From positions 2,635,885-2,672,887 of the forward strand of contig CP070646.1 in the NCBI GenBank assembly GCA_020354435.1: a DNA stretch of 37,003 bases. Direction: 5' to 3'. This stretch comes from Gammaproteobacteria bacterium (GTDB lineage Bacteria > Pseudomonadota > Gammaproteobacteria > GCA-001735895). Positions 25,163 through 33,799 of this stretch are shown piece by piece. The notes below the pieces were generated by a model that was not told the origin of the DNA, searched no databases, and was given only the letters and a program-made list of their open reading frames with translations. A program made the position numbers and the translations under genes. Position 1 is the stretch's first letter, and the number at the start of each line of letters is the position of its first letter.

Positions 25163-25885
25163 TTGCCCGCAAATCCTGACACTATCGTCATTACCGGCGC
25201 CAGCGGCGGCCTTGGCCGGGCACTGCTCGAGCACTTGCTGGAGCGCTTCGGCGACGCTGAAATCAGGGCTACGCATTATCGTAGCGAGATTCCGATGCAC
25301 CACGAGCGCCTGACATGGCAGCGACTGGACCTGCGCTCGGCCGACGAAATCGAGGCCTGGTCGGCGGATTTCCATCACATCGACTGGTTGCTGAACTGCG
25401 CCGGTTACCTGCATGGCGACATCGGTATCCCGGAAAAGTCGGTACGCGCCGTCGACAACAATTTTTCGCTCGAAAGTTTCCGTATCAACACCTTGCCCAC
25501 GCTTTTGCTGGCAAAATATTTTTCAGCGGCACTCAAACGCAGTAACGCGCCTCTGCTGGCAAGCATTTCCGCGCGCGTCGGCAGCATCGAAGACAACCGC
25601 CTGGGTGGCTGGTACAGTTACCGTATGTCCAAGGCGGCGCTCAACATGGCGCTCAAGACCCTGAGCATCGAATGGCGGCACAGCCACCCCAGAGGTTGTA
25701 TCGCAGCGCTGCATCCCGGCACCAACGACACCGCGTTGTCCAGGCCATACCAGGCAAACATCGCGCCACAAAACCTGTTCCAGCCATCATATACTGCATG
25801 CATGTTCGTCGATTTACTGACACAACTCGATCCCGCACAAAGCGGCAATTTCTGGGCCTGGGACGGCACTCGAATTCCGTGGTAA
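25163..25885 (+). CDS. Short-chain dehydrogenase/reductase (C-factor-like)
   Basis: SDR of 240 aa with [20 protein letters not shown] at the N terminus, [11 protein letters not shown] in the middle, [19 protein letters not shown] with the catalytic Tyr, and the Lys in YRMSKAAL. The ending [12 protein letters not shown], after SG, is typical of the CsgA/C-factor-like branch, whose substrates are poorly known. The only start near the first beta strand is TTG at 25163, with no strong ribosome site, so the start is uncertain by a few codons (a CTG at 25148 is the alternative). The periplasmic peroxidase follows 17 bases later. Confidence 0.88.
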   Translation: MPANPDTIVITGASGGLGRALLEHLLERFGDAEIRATHYRSEIPMHHERLTWQRLDLRSADEIEAWSADFHHIDWLLNCAGYLHGDIGIPEKSVRAVDNNFSLESFRINTLPTLLLAKYFSAALKRSNAPLLASISARVGSIEDNRLGGWYSYRMSKAALNMALKTLSIEWRHSHPRGCIAALHPGTNDTALSRPYQANIAPQNLFQPSYTACMFVDLLTQLDPAQSGNFWAWDGTRIPW

Positions 25886-25902
25886 CCAGCCAAGGAGACA
25901 CC

Positions 25903-26448
25903 ATGAAAATTTTACGCTTACTGTCGATTGTTCCGTTATACCTGCTCGCCAGCAGCGTCTACGCCAGTTGCAATCCACTGCTCGACTTCGAGGCGCAGAA
26001 ACTGCGCTCGGAAGAACGCATCAATTTCTGTAGTCGCTTCGATGACAAGCTGTTGCTGGTGGTCAACACGGCATCGCATTGCGGCTTTACCGGTCAGTTC
26101 GAGGGACTCGAGACGCTGTATAAAAAGTACCGGCAACAGGGTCTCGAGATCGTCGGTTTTCCGTCCAACGATTTTTTCCAGGAAGCCAGCGACGAAGCCA
26201 AAACCGCGGAAGTCTGTTACATCAACTACGGCGTCACTTTTACCATGCTCGCCCCCAGCTCCGTACGCGGCAACGACGCCAATCCGCTGTTCAGGCAACT
26301 GGCGCAGCTCACCGGCAACGAACCGAGCTGGAATTTCAACAAATACCTGATCAGCCGTGACGGTAAAATCGTTAAACATTACGGTTCGATGAGAAAACCG
26401 CTGGGCGGCAAACTGGAAAACGACATCGTGCAGTCGCTAAAGCAATAG
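25903..26448 (+). CDS. Exported cysteine-type glutathione peroxidase
   Basis: Thiol peroxidase of the glutathione peroxidase family, 181 aa, with an N-terminal Sec signal ([18 protein letters not shown]) that sends it to the periplasm. The tetrad is complete: Cys60 in [15 protein letters not shown], Gln93 in SNDFFQEAS, and Trp143 and Asn144 in WNFNKYLI. The peroxidatic residue is Cys (TGC), not selenocysteine. The usual GFPCNQFGGQEP is [12 protein letters not shown], so the common resolving-region Cys is lost and Cys105 may serve instead. The start is fixed by AAGGAGA at 25892-25898. It protects the envelope from lipid or hydrogen peroxides. DUF3429 follows 4 bases after the stop. Confidence 0.92.
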   Translation: MKILRLLSIVPLYLLASSVYASCNPLLDFEAQKLRSEERINFCSRFDDKLLLVVNTASHCGFTGQFEGLETLYKKYRQQGLEIVGFPSNDFFQEASDEAKTAEVCYINYGVTFTMLAPSSVRGNDANPLFRQLAQLTGNEPSWNFNKYLISRDGKIVKHYGSMRKPLGGKLENDIVQSLKQ

Positions 26449-26452
26449 TGCG

Positions 26453-26872
26453 ATGAACGATTCACGGCGCGTCGCCAACCTGTTGGGATACTGTGGACTG
26501 CTGCCATTCGTCGTCCCGGCGGTACTGGTTGCAGTGGACAGCGACCATACCCCGCTCGCGCTCAGAATTGGCGACGTTTACGCTTTTGGCATTATCGCGT
26601 TTCTGACCGGCAGCTGGTGGGGCATGAGTCTGCACCGGACAAACGGTAGGGTCCTGCTGCTCAGCAACCTGTATTTTCTCGTCGCATTGTTTATCTTTCT
26701 GTTCGCCAGCCAGTGGTGGTCGCTGGTGGCAGCTATTCTCCTGATGAGCCTGTTTTTCGCCGAGAACAGCAGCGCGCTATTCCCCGATATCACGGCACAC
26801 TACCGCAAGATGCGCGCGATACTGACCCTGGTCGCCAGCGCCTCGATGCTGACGCTATACCTGGCCGGCTGA
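26453..26872 (+). CDS. DUF3429-type inner membrane protein
   Basis: A 139-aa protein with about five hydrophobic segments. The N-terminal LLGYCGLLPFVVPAVL and the central FGIIAFLTGSWWGMSL match the DUF3429 pattern (LGYAGLLPF and a FLxGxxWG motif). The function of the family is unknown. It is tightly linked to the peroxidase gene (4-base gap), so it may be co-expressed under oxidative conditions. Confidence 0.8.
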   Translation: MNDSRRVANLLGYCGLLPFVVPAVLVAVDSDHTPLALRIGDVYAFGIIAFLTGSWWGMSLHRTNGRVLLLSNLYFLVALFIFLFASQWWSLVAAILLMSLFFAENSSALFPDITAHYRKMRAILTLVASASMLTLYLAG

Positions 26873-27052
26873 TATCCTCCCCGGCGGTAGCGATCAGCGC
26901 GGCAAATCCCTCGAATCAGCCACACTGAGTCGATCGGTGCGGTGTCTACTGCAAATTCGCTTTGGCGCGGTTACTTGATCGCAACGACGGGCATGTCACA
27001 ATGACCGCTATACCGGTTTACATCCACCATCGGGCCGAAAAAGATTTTCGAC

Positions 27053-28501
27053 ATGACCAGACCGAACCGCCCTCAGCTTGCACCCGCCGACGACCTGACC
27101 GCGGCGGCGGATATCGATATCAGCGCCGCCATTGCGCCACTGATCGGGCAACGTTACCGCTCGCCGATTGTGCGCCCGTCGAGCGCGGCCGACGTGGCGG
27201 CGTTAATCGACACAAGTTTCCCGCACGAAGGCGAACCATTGCAGCACCTGGTGGCGCAAATCGAGAACGCGTTCGAACAATATCCGAGGCGTAATACGCA
27301 TCCGGGATTCTTTGGCTGGATCGCGCCCTCGGGTTTACCCAGCGATCCGCTGGCCCATGCCATGGTCGCGGCGCTGAACGAAAACCTGGGAACCTACTGG
27401 GCATCGCCGGTAGGCACCATGATCGAAAAAACCGTGATCCGCTGGCTCGCCGAGTTAACCGGCCTGCCGCCGCGGTCCGAGGGAGTCTTCACCAGCGGTG
27501 GATCGCTATCCAACCTCGCGGGCATTGCCAGCGCGATCGCCCGACGTTACGGCCGTGACTATCGAGAACGCGGTTTATACCAACTGGCGCGAGATGACGA
27601 ACCGGTTGTATTGTGCTCGGCCGCGGCGCATTTCTCGGTACGCACGGCCGTGGCCCTGCTCGGCCTCGGCACCGACAGCCTCGTCGCCATCGATACCGAC
27701 GAACACTTTCGAATGTCCACCGAGAATCTCGCCGAGACGCTGAAGCAGCAGCAAAACGTACTCTGCGTCGTCGCCACGGCCGGCACCACCAACACCGGCG
27801 CGATCGATCCGCTGGAGGATATCGCGGCCCTGTGCAAACAACATGATGTCTGGCTTCACGTCGATGCCGCCTACGGCGGCGGTGGCCTGATGTCGGAGGA
27901 TCTGCGTCCCCGTTACCGTGGTATCGAAAAGGCCGACTCGGTCGTGATGGACATGCACAAGTGGTTTTTTCAATCGCTGGGCGGCAGCCTGTTGCTCTAC
28001 CGCGATCCGCACTGGGCGCGCCAGATTTTCTACGAAACCTCGGATTACCTGACAACATCTGAAACGCCTACGCCGGAACAGCATGCGGCCTTTCATTTCG
28101 CGCCCGAACTGTCGCGGCGTTTTCGCGCACTGCCGTTTTATATCGCCCTGCGCTGTTACGGCCTCGCGCGTCTCGGGCGTAACGCGCTGCACAACGTGCA
28201 ATGCGCCGAATACCTGGCCGAACTCATCCGCCAGCATGAAGATCTCGAGCTGGTCGTGGCACCGCAGCTTGCGATTCTGTGCTTTCGCTACCGGCCGGCG
28301 GGTTACGACGAAACCGAAGTCGACCGCATCAACGCTGCGATCCGCGACCGCATTCAGCTCGACGGCGACTACCTGATGTCCGCCACCCGCGTGCACGACA
28401 GGCCGGTACTGCGCGTTTGCATCATTAATCATGCAACGCGTGCCGAACACGTCGAGGGCCTGCTGGACAACGTCCTGCGCATCGGCCGTTCGCTGGTTTA
28501 A
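27053..28501 (+). CDS. PLP-dependent group II amino acid decarboxylase family protein
   Basis: Fold-type I PLP enzyme, 482 aa. The Schiff-base lysine is Lys303 in VVMDMHKWFFQSLG, the cofactor Asp is Asp271 in LHVDAAYGGG, and the stacking His is His193 in AAAHFSVRTA. NTHPGFFGWI and TSGGSLSNLAGI are family signatures, as in aromatic amino acid, glutamate or diaminobutyrate decarboxylases. The product would be an amine from an aromatic or acidic amino acid, and specificity cannot be read. No transporter pair marks an acid-resistance system, though an EamA exporter follows 174 bases downstream. The 180 bases upstream show no clear promoter. Confidence 0.9.
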   Translation: MTRPNRPQLAPADDLTAAADIDISAAIAPLIGQRYRSPIVRPSSAADVAALIDTSFPHEGEPLQHLVAQIENAFEQYPRRNTHPGFFGWIAPSGLPSDPLAHAMVAALNENLGTYWASPVGTMIEKTVIRWLAELTGLPPRSEGVFTSGGSLSNLAGIASAIARRYGRDYRERGLYQLARDDEPVVLCSAAAHFSVRTAVALLGLGTDSLVAIDTDEHFRMSTENLAETLKQQQNVLCVVATAGTTNTGAIDPLEDIAALCKQHDVWLHVDAAYGGGGLMSEDLRPRYRGIEKADSVVMDMHKWFFQSLGGSLLLYRDPHWARQIFYETSDYLTTSETPTPEQHAAFHFAPELSRRFRALPFYIALRCYGLARLGRNALHNVQCAEYLAELIRQHEDLELVVAPQLAILCFRYRPAGYDETEVDRINAAIRDRIQLDGDYLMSATRVHDRPVLRVCIINHATRAEHVEGLLDNVLRIGRSLV

Positions 28502-28675
28502 GCAGTAGATCGCATCGGTAAGCGGATCAATCCTGGCCGATAAAGGCACTTAACTCCGGCGACCAGATCGGAATGCCATATCTGGAGCGATTCCCGTGGC
28601 GATGGTCATGGCACGACTTTTTGCTTTAAACTGCCGTCACCTTAAATTAGCTCAACCTGATCGAATCGTCGTTCA

Positions 28676-29662
28676 ATGAAATTCAGTTTGCTGCAGCACC
28701 CGGGCGGCGATCGCCCGCTGGCCGCGCTTAGCCTTTTGTTGATGGGGGTGTTCGTGCTCGCGCTGCAGGATTCGCTGGTCAAACTGATGTCGAGTCAGAC
28801 TTCGTTCTGGCAGTTCCAGACCCTGCGCTCTATCGGCAACCTCGGCTTCATCGTCATCCTCGCGCTGGCCAGCGGCAGCCTCGGCCTGATGTTGCCGAAG
28901 AACTGGCGCCCGGTATTGTTACGCGCGTCTTTTCTGACGGTTTGCATGTTCTTCTTTTTTGCCGGCGCACCCTTTCTGTCGGTGCCGCAGATGGCGGCCG
29001 GATTGTATACCTACCCGCTATTCGTGTCGCTGCTGGCCGGACCGGTACTGGGCGAACGCGTGGGCCCGTGGCGTATCGGTGCATTGCTGCTCGGCGCGAT
29101 CGGCGCCGCCATCGTGTTGAGCCCGTGGCGGGAGGATTTTTCCGCGGGTCAGATCCTGCCGGTCATCGCCGGTTTCTTCTACGCCACCAACATACTGACA
29201 CTGCGCCGCGCCTGCCGTAACGAAAGTCCGCTGGCGCTCGCCTTCGTCGTCGGTCTCGCGTTCGTTGTCTCCGGTACGGTCGGCATCCTGCTATTGTCCG
29301 CGTTTCCGTTACCCGCGGGATTGCGCGAGAGCATGCCGTTCGTCGCCATCGGCTGGCCCGAACTGACGCTAACCGTTGTGCTGTTCGCCGCTTTCGCTTC
29401 GCTCCTTAACCTGACCGGCAATATCTGTCTCAGCCGGGCGTACCAGACCGCCGACGCCAGCTGGCTGGCGCCAATGGATTTCAGCTATCTGATTTTCGCC
29501 GCGCTGTGGAGTCGCGCCATCTTCGACCAATGGCCGAGCGGCCAGGCCATCGTCGGCATGGCATTGATCGGCGTGGCCGGGGTCGTCACGGCCTGGCGCG
29601 AGCGCGTCACCGCGACCGGCAGGTCATGGCCGGGTAAGCGCGCCCGGCGACAGATCAATTGA
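28676..29662 (+). CDS. EamA/DMT-family membrane transporter
   Basis: Ten-helix drug/metabolite transporter family protein, 328 aa, with two EamA repeats. LALQDSLVKLMSSQTSFWQF near the start and WLAPMDFSYLIFAALWS in the second repeat are typical of the S-adenosylmethionine/riboflavin-transporter-like branch. The basic C-terminal tail should lie in the cytoplasm. The upstream decarboxylase could supply its substrate, but the 174-base gap argues against tight coupling. It is only distantly similar to the EamA protein at 12972. Confidence 0.9.
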   Translation: MKFSLLQHPGGDRPLAALSLLLMGVFVLALQDSLVKLMSSQTSFWQFQTLRSIGNLGFIVILALASGSLGLMLPKNWRPVLLRASFLTVCMFFFFAGAPFLSVPQMAAGLYTYPLFVSLLAGPVLGERVGPWRIGALLLGAIGAAIVLSPWREDFSAGQILPVIAGFFYATNILTLRRACRNESPLALAFVVGLAFVVSGTVGILLLSAFPLPAGLRESMPFVAIGWPELTLTVVLFAAFASLLNLTGNICLSRAYQTADASWLAPMDFSYLIFAALWSRAIFDQWPSGQAIVGMALIGVAGVVTAWRERVTATGRSWPGKRARRQIN

Positions 29663-29765
29663 TATTTCTGCAGTCCTGGCCTATCCGTGCCGGACTGATC
29701 CATCACGACAGCGGCTGCGTAAAAACCCAATAGCGGATCTACCGAGCCAGTACCTTTTCGATGCC

Positions 29766-30683
29766 ATGATCGATAACCTCATCCTGCTCAGAATTTTTAC
29801 CTTGGCCGCGAGCCTGCTGCTCGCCGGCTGTTATTCCCATTTGAACCAGCATGCCGCTACCGAGCCGGGTAGTGCTGACTACGACATCGACCGGGTCGTA
29901 GACGGAATCGTCTACACCCCTCCCTACTGGCCGCAACCGCTACAGGCCGATTTGTACCTGCCACAAAAAAACGGACCGCATCCGGTGGTACTGACAATTC
30001 ATGGCGGCGGCTGGGCAAACCGCAACCGTGATGACATGGCGGGCATTAGCCGCAAGCTGGCACGACACGGCTACGCGGTTTTCAATGTCAGCTACCGATT
30101 TGCGCCTTACTACACTTATCCCGCGCAGTTGCACGACATTTACCAGGCGCTGGCATGGATCGATAAAAACGCACCGACTTACAACCTCGACCGCAACCGG
30201 CTAAACGTCTGGGGATACTCGTCGGGGGCTCATCTTGCGGCGCTGACCGCGAGCTTCGATAACGACGCGCTGCCGGTTAGCGAACGCAATCGTCTGTCAT
30301 CGATCAGGGCGGTCGTCGCCGGCGGCATTCCATCGGACCTGCGCAAATACAGCGGCAGCCCGATCGTCATGCGTTTCATGGGTGGCGACCGTGACGAGAT
30401 GCCAGGACGATACGCCGAGGCATCACCTGCTTACCACATATCGGCCGATGATCCACCCGTATTCCTTTACCATGGCAAACTCGATTTTCTGGTGGCTACC
30501 GACCAGGCAACGGACTATTACAAAGCACTGCTCGCGGCCGGCATCCAGGCGGAGCTTTACCTGCACAACTGGCGCGAGCACATGACCATGTTTGTGTTCG
30601 GCGGCCACGCCGAAAACCGTGCAATCCAGTTCCTGAATCGAAAAAACGGGACTGCGGCAAGGCAGACCGCCAGGCTGAACTGA
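29766..30683 (+). CDS. Lipoprotein alpha/beta hydrolase (BD-FAE-like esterase)
   Basis: A 305-aa lipoprotein esterase. The signal peptide ends in the lipobox LLAGC (LAASLLLAGCYSH). Hydrolase features are the oxyanion HGGGWANRN, nucleophile elbow WGYSSGAHL, acid Asp in LYHGKLDFLVATDQ and catalytic His in WREHMTMF. The arrangement matches the BD-FAE/hormone-sensitive-lipase-like group that removes ester groups from polysaccharides or small molecules. It ends convergently with the cytochrome gene, 20 bases away. Confidence 0.9.
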   Translation: MIDNLILLRIFTLAASLLLAGCYSHLNQHAATEPGSADYDIDRVVDGIVYTPPYWPQPLQADLYLPQKNGPHPVVLTIHGGGWANRNRDDMAGISRKLARHGYAVFNVSYRFAPYYTYPAQLHDIYQALAWIDKNAPTYNLDRNRLNVWGYSSGAHLAALTASFDNDALPVSERNRLSSIRAVVAGGIPSDLRKYSGSPIVMRFMGGDRDEMPGRYAEASPAYHISADDPPVFLYHGKLDFLVATDQATDYYKALLAAGIQAELYLHNWREHMTMFVFGGHAENRAIQFLNRKNGTAARQTARLN

Positions 30684-30703
30684 CTTCGGGCGAGTGGTCG
30701 GAC

Positions 30704-31255
30704 TCAGTCGTCGTCATCGTCGTAGTCCTCGGGCAATTTGTGTGTCAGCCCCTTGTGGCAATCGATGCAGGTTTCACCGGTCTCCTCGGTGATCACCCTT
30801 TGCATTTTTTCCGCAGCGCGCCGGCTCTGTTCATGAAAATCCATCGAGTCGTAGGCATGACAATTGCGACACTCGCGAGAATCGGTTGCGCGCATTTTTT
30901 CCCAGACTCGCTCGGCCATCACCAGCCTTTTTGCTTCGAACTTTTCCGGAGTATCGATACTACCGACGATTTTATGGTATAGCTCGTTGGTCGCATGAAT
31001 CTTTCGCTGCATCTTCGCTGCCCAATCCCTGGGCACGTGACAATCGGAACAGGTCGCGCGCACACCGGAGGCATTTTTGTAGTGCACACTGGTCTTGTAC
31101 TCCTCGAAGACCCGCTCCATCTCATGGCAGGAGGTGCAAAATCCGAGGCTGTTGGTTAACTCCACCGCGGTGTGCAAACCTCCCCAGAAAATAATCCCGA
31201 AGACCGTGCCGACGGCAAAAATCACGATCACGGATCGTCGTGCTGGTTTAAACAT
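30704..31255 (-). CDS. NapC/NirT-family tetrahaem cytochrome c (copy 1)
   Basis: Membrane-anchored quinol-oxidising cytochrome, 183 aa. One N-terminal helix (residues 9-27) is followed by four CxxCH haem sites: CTSCH (40-44), CSDCH (69-73), CRNCH and CIDCH. The family passes electrons from quinol to periplasmic reductases or cytochromes. It ends in a run of acidic residues, EDYDDDDD. It is the third gene of a minus-strand cluster and is a same-length, highly similar copy of the gene at 32253. No reductase gene accompanies it in the window. Confidence 0.93.
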   Translation of the reverse strand: MFKPARRSVIVIFAVGTVFGIIFWGGLHTAVELTNSLGFCTSCHEMERVFEEYKTSVHYKNASGVRATCSDCHVPRDWAAKMQRKIHATNELYHKIVGSIDTPEKFEAKRLVMAERVWEKMRATDSRECRNCHAYDSMDFHEQSRRAAEKMQRVITEETGETCIDCHKGLTHKLPEDYDDDDD

Positions 31256-31347
31256 TCATTCCGAAGCAGGAGACTCCGACCCCTTTGGTTCCGTTACGGG
31301 GCCGGATCCGGATCGCTCGTCGGCAAGGCCGAGGCATCCAGCACTCT

Positions 31348-32055
31348 CTATTCCTTGGGCAAGGTCTGCAGATAGGAAAGAATATCGACCGAAACCTGCA
31401 GATCGAAGGCGCGCATCGCCGGCATCGGTTCATCAGGCTGACCGTTCAGGGTCTTCTGGATAATTTCCCACGGGTTCTTGTTCGCGAGTTTGCCGAGTGG
31501 CGGCATGTCTTTCGGTTCGAGCCCGGTTTCCCCATGACAACCAGCACAAACGGTCTGGTAGTAACGTCCACCCGCGGCGCTATCGCCCTGCGCCTTCTTC
31601 GACTTGCGTTCGATCACCGCATCGATATCGATTTGCCCTTTGGTGACGAAGTTGGCCAGATCGGTAAAGTCCTGCTCGCTCATCTTGCCGCCAAAACCGT
31701 GCGTCGAATCCTTCAACGCGGCAATGACCTTGTCATTCGACTTTCCCGCCATTTGCTTCAGACCCGGAATGCCGGTCTTGTATGAGCCCGAAGCATAGGC
31801 GCCATCCTTGCCCATCATGTCCCAGCCGTGGCAGGACTTGCAGCGATGCGTTGTATTGCCCTTTTTCGCGGTATTCGACGATGGCCAGGCCGGATGCGTC
31901 TCGGCCGGTTTCGGCGCGCCGATTACCTTGAACCATTTGTCGTACAGCCTTCCACCCCGCGCGATCGAGGCAACATCGTCGGCGGCAAAACTCGCCGGTG
32001 CGAAACTCATGATTGCCGCGGCGATCAGCAAACCTGTCAAACCTTTTATACTCAT
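31348..32055 (-). CDS. Periplasmic dihaem cytochrome c
   Basis: Exported class I-type cytochrome, 235 aa. The signal peptide LTGLLIAAAIMSFAPASFA is cleaved before ADDVAS. There are two haem sites, CKSCHGWD (72-76) and CAGCHGETG (170-174), with a likely Met ligand in MPAMRAF. The opening ARGGRLYDKWFKVIG is typical of dihaem cytochromes that sit beside NapC/NirT proteins. It would accept electrons from the adjacent NapC-like proteins and hand them to a terminal reductase or oxidase. An FNR-like box lies 122 bases upstream of its start. Confidence 0.92.
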   Translation of the reverse strand: MSIKGLTGLLIAAAIMSFAPASFAADDVASIARGGRLYDKWFKVIGAPKPAETHPAWPSSNTAKKGNTTHRCKSCHGWDMMGKDGAYASGSYKTGIPGLKQMAGKSNDKVIAALKDSTHGFGGKMSEQDFTDLANFVTKGQIDIDAVIERKSKKAQGDSAAGGRYYQTVCAGCHGETGLEPKDMPPLGKLANKNPWEIIQKTLNGQPDEPMPAMRAFDLQVSVDILSYLQTLPKE

Positions 32056-32149
32056 TTCGCTTTTTCTCCTAATCGGTTAACTATTGAATAGCGAAGCCCA
32101 CTTAATTCCAGCATCACACAGGCTTTGTTAATTTTTTGTTACGTCCCGT

Positions 32150-32190
32150 ATTTAACCTCGTTCAGGCAACAGGCAATTGATCTGGATCAA
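32150..32190 (-). promoter_or_regulatory. Perfect FNR/Anr/Dnr box and -10 in front of the dihaem cytochrome gene
   Basis: TTGATCTGGATCAA (32177-32190) is a perfect TTGAT-N4-ATCAA palindrome. On the minus strand it is followed after 21 bases by TTAAAT (32155-32150), 4 of 6 to the -10. Transcription would start near 32143, leaving a leader of about 88 bases before the ATG at 32055. Confidence 0.7.
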
Positions 32191-32252
32191 CTGTTACCGC
32201 TCGAAGAATCGGTCGAAGAACGATGCGGAACAGGATTTTCCAACAGGCGGGA

Positions 32253-32804
32253 TCAATCGTCGTCCTCGTCGTAGTCATCAGGCAGCTTGTGCGCAATCCC
32301 CTTGTGGCAATCGATACAGGTTTCGCCGGTTTGCTGGTTGATGACCTTTTGCATCTTTTCCGCGGAACGCCGGCGCTGCTTGTGGAAATCCATGTAATCG
32401 AACGAATGGCAACTGCGGCATTCGCGCGAGTCGTTTTCGCGCATGCGCTGCCAGACGCGCTCGGCCAGCTGCAATCGCCTGGCTTCGAATTTTTCCGGCG
32501 TGCCGATACTGCCCCGGACCTTGTGGTAGAGATCGTTGGCCGCCTGCATCTTGCGTTTCATCTTTGGCCACCACGGTTTCGGCACATGGCAGTCGGCGCA
32601 AACCGCACGCACGCCGGCCGCGTTTTTGTAATGCGGGCTTTGTCGATATTCCGCGTAGACCTGGCTCAACTCATGGCATGATACGCAAAATTCGAGGCTG
32701 TTGGTTACCTCGACCGCCGAATGCAACCCACTCCAGAAAAGCATTCCAATCAGGAGACCACCCGCAAACAGGACCAGCGTGACCTTTTTCGATAATCGAC
32801 CCAT
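32253..32804 (-). CDS. NapC/NirT-family tetrahaem cytochrome c (copy 2)
   Basis: Same architecture and exact length (183 aa) as the protein at 30704. It has an N-terminal helix (residues 8-26) and four haem sites, CVSCH (40-44), CADCH, CRSCH and CIDCH, with an acidic end, DDYDEDDD. The haem sites align one to one, so it is a duplicate. Differences are scattered rather than clustered. It is separated from the dihaem cytochrome by 197 bases carrying that gene's own promoter, so it may be transcribed separately. It is divergent from the DUF1538 operon. Confidence 0.93.
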   Translation of the reverse strand: MGRLSKKVTLVLFAGGLLIGMLFWSGLHSAVEVTNSLEFCVSCHELSQVYAEYRQSPHYKNAAGVRAVCADCHVPKPWWPKMKRKMQAANDLYHKVRGSIGTPEKFEARRLQLAERVWQRMRENDSRECRSCHSFDYMDFHKQRRRSAEKMQKVINQQTGETCIDCHKGIAHKLPDDYDEDDD

Positions 32805-32991
32805 GTCTGTCAGAGAAAAAATCCATAAATCCGAATGAAGCCGGACCGGCCCATCGATACCCGGTCCCCGGTATTAGCGAAGAGCCGGGTATTTCCGGTC
32901 AACCATCCTGGCAAATATAACTGGCACCATTTTGATCTGTACCGCGTTAAATTTTTGTTAGCGCAATCACCGCGAGTGCGACGCGGATTTG

Positions 32992-33033
32992 TTGATTTTT
33001 ATCATGGGCCTGTTTCCAGCGCCCTGCTATTAT
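32992..33033 (+). promoter_or_regulatory. FNR/Anr-like box and -10 in front of the DUF1538 operon
   Basis: TTGATTTTTATCAT (32992-33005) matches 9 of 10 defined bases of the FNR-type box. A TATTAT (33028-33033) follows after 22 bases, which places the box at -41.5 from the predicted start near 33040. The ATG is at 33063. Confidence 0.65.
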
Positions 33034-33062
33034 CGTTCGATAAGAATTTATCCAGGGCATCA

Positions 33063-33794
33063 ATGACATCACTCAAGGCGATCTGGACAGCCGTGCTCGA
33101 CAGTCTGCGCGACCTGCTGCCCATTATTGTCGTCATCGGATTTTTTCAACTCGCAGTTTTACAGCAGCCGATTCCCAATTTCGGTGAAATTGCGCTCGGT
33201 ATCGTTTTTGTCGTCATCGGCCTGACGCTGTTCGTACAGGGTCTGAACATGGGTCTGTTTCCGATCGGCGAAAGCATGGCTTACTCCTTCGCCAGCAAGG
33301 GCAGTCTTTTCTGGCTGCTATGTTTTGCCTTCGCGCTGGGCTTCGGCACCACCATCGCCGAGCCGGCTCTAATCGCGGTTGCCAACGAGGCCGCCATTGT
33401 CGCCGCTGAAGGGCGGATGATCGAAAATTCCGAGCAATCGCTGGCTTCCTATGCGCTGGGTTTGCGTGTGACGGTCGCACTTTCGGTCGGTTTCGCGATC
33501 ATGCTCGGCGTGTTCCGCATCATCAAGGGCTGGCCGATTCAGTACCTGATCGTCGTTGGTTATGCCGGCGTGGTCATCATGACGTTTTTCGCGCCGCGTG
33601 AAATTATCGGAATCGCCTACGATTCCGGCGGGGTAACGACCTCGACCATTACCGTGCCGCTGGTGACCGCGCTCGGCGTCGGGCTGGCGAGTTCGATCAA
33701 GGGGCGTAATCCGATGATCGACGGCTTCGGCCTGATCGCATTCGCGTCGCTGACGCCGATGATCTTCGTCATGGCATACGGCCTGATGGTGTAG
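33063..33794 (+). CDS. DUF1538 membrane protein, first of a pair
   Basis: A 243-aa membrane protein with about six or seven helices. The frame is open from 32835, but that stretch contains the promoter. The ATG at 33063 has CCAGGG upstream and begins just before the conserved [14 protein letters not shown]. Repeated motifs shared with the next gene are [52 protein letters not shown] and [11 protein letters not shown]. From memory, such two-gene DUF1538 pairs have been reported as a Na+/H+ antiporter (UmpAB) in a halophile. A cation transporter is therefore a reasonable, unproven guess. Confidence 0.88.
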   Translation: MTSLKAIWTAVLDSLRDLLPIIVVIGFFQLAVLQQPIPNFGEIALGIVFVVIGLTLFVQGLNMGLFPIGESMAYSFASKGSLFWLLCFAFALGFGTTIAEPALIAVANEAAIVAAEGRMIENSEQSLASYALGLRVTVALSVGFAIMLGVFRIIKGWPIQYLIVVGYAGVVIMTFFAPREIIGIAYDSGGVTTSTITVPLVTALGVGLASSIKGRNPMIDGFGLIAFASLTPMIFVMAYGLMV

Positions 33795-33799
33795 TCGAG

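Noticed and set aside
25672..25902. Upstream extension of the glutathione peroxidase frame by 77 codons
   Set aside because: It overlaps the SDR coding end. AAGGAGA before the ATG at 25903 and the signal peptide right after it define the start.
32835..33062. Upstream extension of the first DUF1538 frame by 76 codons
   Set aside because: The stretch is non-hydrophobic, not motif-like, and contains the FNR-like box and the -10 element.
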